A DNA stretch of 58,480 nt from JABDII01 sp041576235 (GTDB lineage: Bacteria; Gemmatimonadota; Gemmatimonadetes; Gemmatimonadales; GWC2-71-9), in contig JBFGLJ010000001.1 of NCBI GenBank assembly GCA_041576235.1, positions 1-58,480 of the forward strand, given 5' to 3'. Position numbers and translations under genes: made by a program. The notes below the pieces were generated by a model that saw only the letters and a list, made by a program, of their open reading frames with translations, was not told the DNA's origin and ran no database searches. Of the stretch, positions 54,684 through 58,480 are shown in pieces (position 1 is the first letter of the stretch; each line of letters opens with the position of its first letter).

Positions 54684-55796
54684 CTAATCTACGAGCCGTA
54701 GTGGCATCACCAGCGCCAGAAAGCTCGCCGGGTCATCCCAACCCACGGGCTCACAGGTTGCGGCTCGCTCAGGGGCTTTGTAGGTCATTCGCACTTCGTC
54801 CGTCGGCACGTACTTGAGGACCTCCAGCAGATACGCGGCGTTGAACCCGATCTCCAGCGGGCTCCCCTCGTAGGTGATCGTGATCTCTTCCTGGGCTTCG
54901 CCGAGGTCCGGGGTTTGCACCGACAACTTGCAACTCCCATTGGCGAAGGCGAGCCGGACCCGATGAGTCTGGTCGCTCGCGACAATGCTCATCCGCTTCA
55001 AGGCCGAGGCGAGGACCGATTTGTCCGCGGTCGCGACCTTATCGTTCTCTCGCGGAATCACTTGCTCGTAGTTGGGATAGGGCCCCTCGATCAGCCGGGT
55101 GAAGACCTGGGTGCTGGTCGACCGGAAGCCGAGGTGGTTCTCGCTCCGGGCGATCTCGATTTCGCTATCGGCTTTGAAGAGACGGCGGATTTGTTCCAGG
55201 GCCTTGGGCGGCACGATGAGGTCCACCTCGTCGGTGCTCTCGCCGGCAACCGGAATGTCCATGCGGGCGAGGCGGTGCCCGTTGGTCGCGACCATGCGCA
55301 TCCGCTCGGGACGAAGCTCCCACAGGACGCCATTGAGAATGGGCCGGCTCTCCTCGGTGCTGGCGGCAAAGGCCACGTGCCCAATCAACTTGTGGAGGTC
55401 TTTGGCCAAGATTTTCCAAGCCGACTCAAACTCCACCGCCGGGAACGCCGGGAATTCCTCCCGCGGCAGACCGAGGAGCTTGAATCTGGAGCGGCCACAC
55501 TCAATCGTGACCCTCTGCTCGCCGGAGGAAGCCAGCCGAATGGAGGCGCTGGGAAGTTCCCGCACGATTTCCACGAGCTTTCGTGCCGGGAGGGTGATGG
55601 CGCCATCTTCGTCGACCGAGGCAGCAACCGTGGTGCTGACCGCGATATCGAGGTCGGTTCCCGACAGCCGCAAGCCGTCGCTCCCCGCTTCGAGCAGCAC
55701 ATTCGACAGGACCGGCAATGTTGTCTTGGCGGGAACGCTCGCAGCTACGGCGACAAGTCCTTCCTGCAGTTGCTCCCGTGTGATGGTGAGCTTCAT
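54684..55796 (-). CDS. dnaN: DNA polymerase III beta subunit (sliding clamp)
   Basis: A 370-residue clamp with the start MKLTITREQL, three repeated domains and the C-terminal segment ending SFLALVMPLRLVD, matching the hydrophobic partner-binding end of DnaN. GAGGAG lies 4 bases before the ATG. It follows dnaA in the same direction after a 222-base gap that probably contains the origin. Confidence 0.97.
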   Translation of the reverse strand: MKLTITREQLQEGLVAVAASVPAKTTLPVLSNVLLEAGSDGLRLSGTDLDIAVSTTVAASVDEDGAITLPARKLVEIVRELPSASIRLASSGEQRVTIECGRSRFKLLGLPREEFPAFPAVEFESAWKILAKDLHKLIGHVAFAASTEESRPILNGVLWELRPERMRMVATNGHRLARMDIPVAGESTDEVDLIVPPKALEQIRRLFKADSEIEIARSENHLGFRSTSTQVFTRLIEGPYPNYEQVIPRENDKVATADKSVLASALKRMSIVASDQTHRVRLAFANGSCKLSVQTPDLGEAQEEITITYEGSPLEIGFNAAYLLEVLKYVPTDEVRMTYKAPERAATCEPVGWDDPASFLALVMPLRLVD

Positions 55797-56018
55797 GCTG
55801 CTCCTCGGACCAGGCTAAGGAAGACTACTACATTCTATAGAGAGATATCTCGTAGTAGTAGTAGAGGGTCTGGAAATGTGGATGGTCCCTCCAACTACAC
55901 GCGCCGATCTCCGTTACCTACGCTCAGCCATGTCGACTCGGTGTGGGTTCCCTGGAGAACCTGGTAGCGGCCTCCACCAAATGCACAATCCAACATCCAC
56001 CAACATTCGCGCGGGCGA
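55797..56018 (-). other. Candidate oriC unwinding region between dnaA and dnaN
   Basis: On the minus strand the order is: CCATCCACA (55885-55877, 7 of 9 to the DnaA box), a 12-base spacer, CTACTACTACTAC (55864-55852), then AT-richer sequence with the palindromes AGATATCT and TCTATAGA (55850-55834), and GTAGTAG (55831-55825). Box, spacer, CTA triplets and AT-rich DNA are in the order described for the DnaA-trio element of Bacillus subtilis. Further TTGGTGGA-type repeats lie at about 55970-56005. A dnaN promoter may overlap. Confidence 0.6.
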
Positions 56019-57422
56019 TTATTGTGACAAGAGTTCCTGCCGCGCCTGTTCAACCCGCTCGCGATATTGACGATCGCGGGACATGAGCTTCTGCACTTTA
56101 TCCACGCTATGAATAACGGTCGAGTGGTCCCGGCCGCCGAAGGCATGCCCGATTTCGACCAGCTGCATTTGCAGGAGATCGCGGGCGAGATACATCGCAA
56201 TCTGGCGCGGCACGGTCAGGGTCTTGATCCGCGCCTTGGAGCGCAGGCCTTCGGGGGTCACTCCCCAGCGCCGGGCGACCACTTCCTGGACCCGACCCAC
56301 ACTGGGCACGGCTTTCGGCACCGTGGGGATGGCCTCGGCGCTCTCGCGAATCTTGTCGGACAGGGCCTCCCGGGCCAGGTCGATGCTGATTTCGCGATGC
56401 TTGAGGGACGCGAAGAGCAGGAGTTTGATGATGCAGCCTTCGAGCTCCCGGACGTTGGAGCGCACGTGCTCGGCGATGAAGCGGAGGACGTCGTCCGGGA
56501 TCGTGAGCTCGAGATGGTCCTGCTCCTGCTTCTTTCGGAGGATGGCGATGCGGTGTTCCAGGTCCGGCTGGCCAATATCCGCCACCATCCCCCATTCAAA
56601 GCGGCTTACCAGCCGGGCCTCGAGCCCGGGAATCTCCTTCGGCGCGCGATCGGACGTGAGCACGATCTGCTTCTTGCCCTCATAGAGGGCGTTAAACGTA
56701 TGAAAGAACTCTTCTTGGGTCATTTCCTTGCCCTCGAGGAAATGCACGTCGTCCACCAAGAAGAGGTCGACATCGCTGCGGTAACGGCGCCGAAACTCGG
56801 GCATCGTCCGCCCATGGATCGACTCGATCACCTCGTTGATGAACTGCTCGGCCCCGACGTAGAGGATGCGGGTGGTGGGCTCGCCCTTGCACACCGCTTG
56901 GGCGATCGCCTGCATGAGGTGGGTCTTCCCGAGCCCGGTGGATCCGTAGATGAAGAGCGGGTTGTAGGTCTTCCCGGGTGCCTCCGCGACGGCATGGGCC
57001 GCCGCCGCGGCGAGTTCGTTGGATTTCCCGATGACGAACGTTTCGAAAGAGTACCGGTCGTTGAGAGGCTGGGTCGTCGACTCCTCGCCGCTCAGCACCT
57101 GGGCCCGCCGCGCCCCCTCGGCGGGCGGGGCGACGAAGAAGTCCATTTGCGGCCGCCGCTGGCGGTCCTCCTGCACCCGAAAGACCACGGTTGTGACATG
57201 CCCCAGGACGGGCTCGGCAAGCTTGGACAGAATCTGCGCGTGCTTGGTCTCATTCCACTCAACCGCAAACTGGTCGGGTGCCCCGACGACCAGTTGGCCC
57301 TCGTCCAAGGCGATGGCCTTGGTGGGCTCGAGCCAGGTTCGGATGGCGTGATCGGGGAGTTCCCGGTGCGCAGATTCCAGGATGCGCTTCCACGCCTCTT
57401 GAGCGGTGAGTAGCACCGACAT
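56019..57422 (-). CDS. dnaA: Chromosomal replication initiator DnaA
   Basis: A 467-residue DnaA: N-terminal domain I with AWKRILESAHRELPDHAIRTWLEP (split at Leu), a linker, the AAA+ domain with Walker A GSTGLGKTH and Walker B LFLVDDVHFL, and domain IV with the signature GHAFGGRDHSTVIHSVDKV. It diverges from rpmH, the standard arrangement at bacterial origins. Its promoter probably contains a DnaA box. Confidence 0.98.
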   Translation of the reverse strand: MSVLLTAQEAWKRILESAHRELPDHAIRTWLEPTKAIALDEGQLVVGAPDQFAVEWNETKHAQILSKLAEPVLGHVTTVVFRVQEDRQRRPQMDFFVAPPAEGARRAQVLSGEESTTQPLNDRYSFETFVIGKSNELAAAAAHAVAEAPGKTYNPLFIYGSTGLGKTHLMQAIAQAVCKGEPTTRILYVGAEQFINEVIESIHGRTMPEFRRRYRSDVDLFLVDDVHFLEGKEMTQEEFFHTFNALYEGKKQIVLTSDRAPKEIPGLEARLVSRFEWGMVADIGQPDLEHRIAILRKKQEQDHLELTIPDDVLRFIAEHVRSNVRELEGCIIKLLLFASLKHREISIDLAREALSDKIRESAEAIPTVPKAVPSVGRVQEVVARRWGVTPEGLRSKARIKTLTVPRQIAMYLARDLLQMQLVEIGHAFGGRDHSTVIHSVDKVQKLMSRDRQYRERVEQARQELLSQ

Positions 57423-57461
57423 TCAGGTTTTCAGGGGTGAGGAGTTCATCAAGGGCAGCCG

Positions 57462-57490
57462 ATAGTACGGGCCAAATGTGGAAAAGTCAA
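57462..57490 (-). promoter_or_regulatory. dnaA: dnaA promoter with internal DnaA box
   Basis: On the minus strand TTGACT (57490-57485) and TACTAT (57467-57462) are spaced by exactly 17 bases, about 40 bases before the dnaA ATG. The nonamer TTTTCCACA (57485-57477), fitting TTWTNCACA, overlaps the -35 end and the spacer, so DnaA binding would block RNA polymerase. Confidence 0.7.
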
Positions 57491-57492
57491 CC

Positions 57493-57522
57493 TTGACCGG
57501 AACCCCCTTGCCGGACTAGCTT
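57493..57522 (+). promoter_or_regulatory. rpmH: rpmH promoter
   Basis: TTGACC (57493-57498) and TAGCTT (57517-57522) are spaced by 18 bases, ending 27 bases before the rpmH ATG; GGAGG is present in the leader. The -35 box is only 2 bases from the -35 box of the divergent dnaA promoter, the two forming the inverted repeat GTCAA-CC-TTGAC. Confidence 0.6.
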
Positions 57523-57549
57523 TTCCGGCTCATTGGAGGCATCAGATCG

Positions 57550-57711
57550 ATGAAACCGACGTACCGGCCGCGCAATCGCCGCCGCATCAATAAACACGGT
57601 TTCCGGGCGCGCATGGCGACCCGTTGGGGCCGGGCAATACTCTCCCGACGGCGCAAGAAGGGCCGGAAGCGGCTCGCCGTCTCCCTCCCGTCAAAGCATG
57701 GAGGCTCCTAA
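57550..57711 (+). CDS. rpmH: Ribosomal protein L34
   Basis: A 53-residue L34: MKPTYRPRNRRRINKHGF then RMATRWGRAILSRRRKKGRKRL, the conserved basic core, plus a short C-terminal tail SLPSKHGGS. GGAGG lies 10 bases before the ATG. It starts the rpmH-rnpA-yidD-yidC operon, diverging from dnaA. Confidence 0.97.
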   Translation: MKPTYRPRNRRRINKHGFRARMATRWGRAILSRRRKKGRKRLAVSLPSKHGGS

Positions 57712-58067
57712 CGCCCTCGCGGCGGCTCCCGCGAGGGCGTCGGCTCCGCAGGGCCGCCGACTTGCGACGAGTGCTGGATGATGGTCGCCGCTGTCGTACG
57801 GAGCATCTCGATATGATCTGGACCCCGAATAGGGAGGGCCATCCTCGCCTGGGACTCTTGGTTCCCAAGTACCAAGCGTCGGCCGTCGCTCGCAATCGTC
57901 TCCGGCGCCGGCTTCGAGAGCTCTGGCGCACGGAGGTCCAAGGCTTCCAGGGTGCCCGGGATCTCGTCATCCGAGCCCGTTCCCGGGCGTATGGCGCATC
58001 CTTCGAGGCGCTCCGAGGAGACCTCGCGCGCTGGCGAGACGCCCTTTCGGGCAGGGCCGGGGTGTGA
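57624..58067 (+). CDS. rnpA: RNase P protein component
   Basis: RnpA with the core LRRAADLRRVLDDGRR, LGLLVPKYQASAVARNRLRRRLRELWR (the RNR motif, split at Ala) and ARDLVIRARSRAY. The conserved part begins at about the rpmH stop, and no ATG, GTG or TTG lies between there and the TTG at 57624. That TTG, inside rpmH, is therefore the nearest usable start, giving an 88-base overlap and a 25-residue extension. Start confidence is low; gene identity is firm. Confidence 0.9.
   Translation: MGPGNTLPTAQEGPEAARRLPPVKAWRLLTPSRRLPRGRRLRRAADLRRVLDDGRRCRTEHLDMIWTPNREGHPRLGLLVPKYQASAVARNRLRRRLRELWRTEVQGFQGARDLVIRARSRAYGASFEALRGDLARWRDALSGRAGV
57711..57740 (+). terminator. 12-base stem-loop at the rpmH stop, inside rnpA
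   Basis: ACGCCCTCGCGG pairs perfectly with CCGCGAGGGCGT around a 6-base loop; the stem begins with the last base of the rpmH TAA. No T tract follows and it lies in rnpA coding sequence, so it is more likely an attenuator or mRNA-processing element that lowers rnpA output than a full terminator. Confidence 0.6.
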
Positions 58068-58297
58068 TGCCCATACCGGCCTCACTCCCGGGCCGCGCGA
58101 TTGTCGCGCTGATTCGGAGCTACCAAGTCGCCGTTTCCCCCTTCTTGCCACCGAGTTGCCGCTTCCGACCGACGTGCAGCCATTACGCCAGCGACGCGAT
58201 TACCCGGTATGGACTCGGCAAGGGTGCTTGGCTGGGCGCTCGCCGGCTCCTGCGGTGCCACCCGTGGAACCCCGGTGGGTTTGACCCAGTGCCGTAG
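58067..58297 (+). CDS. yidD: Membrane protein insertion efficiency factor YidD
   Basis: A 76-residue YidD with the conserved IRSYQVAVSPFLPPSCRFRP and TCSHYASDAI, and RLLRCHPWNPGGFDPVP at the end. The ATG shares its A with the rnpA stop; GTG at 58064 is an in-frame alternative. It works with YidC in membrane insertion. Confidence 0.96.
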   Translation: MPIPASLPGRAIVALIRSYQVAVSPFLPPSCRFRPTCSHYASDAITRYGLGKGAWLGARRLLRCHPWNPGGFDPVP

Positions 58298-58313
58298 CAG
58301 GGTCTGACACCTC

Positions 58314-58480
58314 ATGGACCGTCGCTTCCTGTTGGCAATGTTGCTCTTCATTGCCATCATTGTCTTCCCCTCGCTCCTTTTCGAGCGCGCGGCCCCACCG
58401 CCGGGATCCGGGGACTCCTTGCCACCGCCGGCGGTCGAGTCGGTCCCGTCCCAGGCCACTCCCCCCCCGACCTCCCCCCC
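58314..58480 (+). CDS. yidC: Membrane protein insertase YidC, N-terminal fragment
   Basis: The first 55 codons of a YidC-like protein: MDRRFLLAMLLFIAIIVF gives the first membrane helix, followed by the Pro-rich periplasmic linker typical of Gram-negative YidC. It runs off the window. Position after yidD supports the call. Confidence 0.85.
   Translation, partial: MDRRFLLAMLLFIAIIVFPSLLFERAAPPPGSGDSLPPPAVESVPSQATPPPTSP

Noticed and set aside
56098..56106. TTATCCACG, 8 of 9 to the DnaA box
   Set aside because: It lies in the dnaA signature coding region (SVDKV), where the sequence is fixed by protein constraint.

Overview
The window reads as a GC-rich bacterial chromosome segment around the replication origin. 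The gene content (GWxTD-domain lipoprotein, a complete Flp/Tad locus beside a AAA ATPase, Hanks-type kinases with TPR tails, a SufR-SUF operon, 5-TM 'sulfatases') and the very high GC fit Gemmatimonadota or a close FCB-group relative. No rRNA was read, so this placement is inference.

Region 1 (1-11889, minus strand) is one long Flp/Tad type IVc pilus operon: flp, prepilin peptidase cpaA, tadE, cpaB, secretin cpaC, tadG, tadZ/cpaE, cpaF ATPase, tadB, tadC. It is followed without a break by a DUF192 protein, a AAA ATPase and a membrane protein with beta repeats that runs off the window. Most junctions overlap by 1-11 bases.

Region 2 (12143-20788) is an envelope-modification island. On the plus strand are a multi-pass membrane protein, an isoprenylcysteine-methyltransferase-like membrane protein and a SAM methyltransferase. 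On the minus strand are two paralogous GT-C-like membrane proteins flanking a 5-TM alkaline-phosphatase-superfamily enzyme that has Thr at the nucleophile position. A second such enzyme lies at 34651-36549.

Region 3 (20936-27685, minus strand) is a SUF iron-sulfur operon: sufR, sufB, sufC, sufD, sufS, sufU, then a bacilliredoxin and a small protein, closed by a hairpin with a T tract. A divergent peptide deformylase, PEP carboxylase and a TauE/SafE permease follow on the plus strand.

Region 4 (32073-49555) is mixed housekeeping: patatin/beta-barrel protein, 7Fe ferredoxin, alpha/beta hydrolase, RNase D, MIP18-family Fe-S assembly factor, DCC thiol oxidoreductase, serine hydrolase, matrixin-type protease, PolA with a degenerate proofreading site, GWxTD lipoprotein, a kinase-pyrE-sulfotransferase run and an AraC-type regulator.

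Region 5 (49780-58480) is the origin neighbourhood: a large Ser/Thr kinase with TPRs, RNase P RNA (rnpB), a small protein, a lipoprotein, then dnaN and dnaA on the minus strand diverging from rpmH-rnpA-yidD-yidC on the plus strand. The dnaN-dnaA gap carries an arrangement resembling a DnaA-trio unwinding element. The dnaA-rpmH gap holds back-to-back promoters with a DnaA box inside the dnaA promoter. No tRNA, CRISPR array or insertion sequence was recognised.
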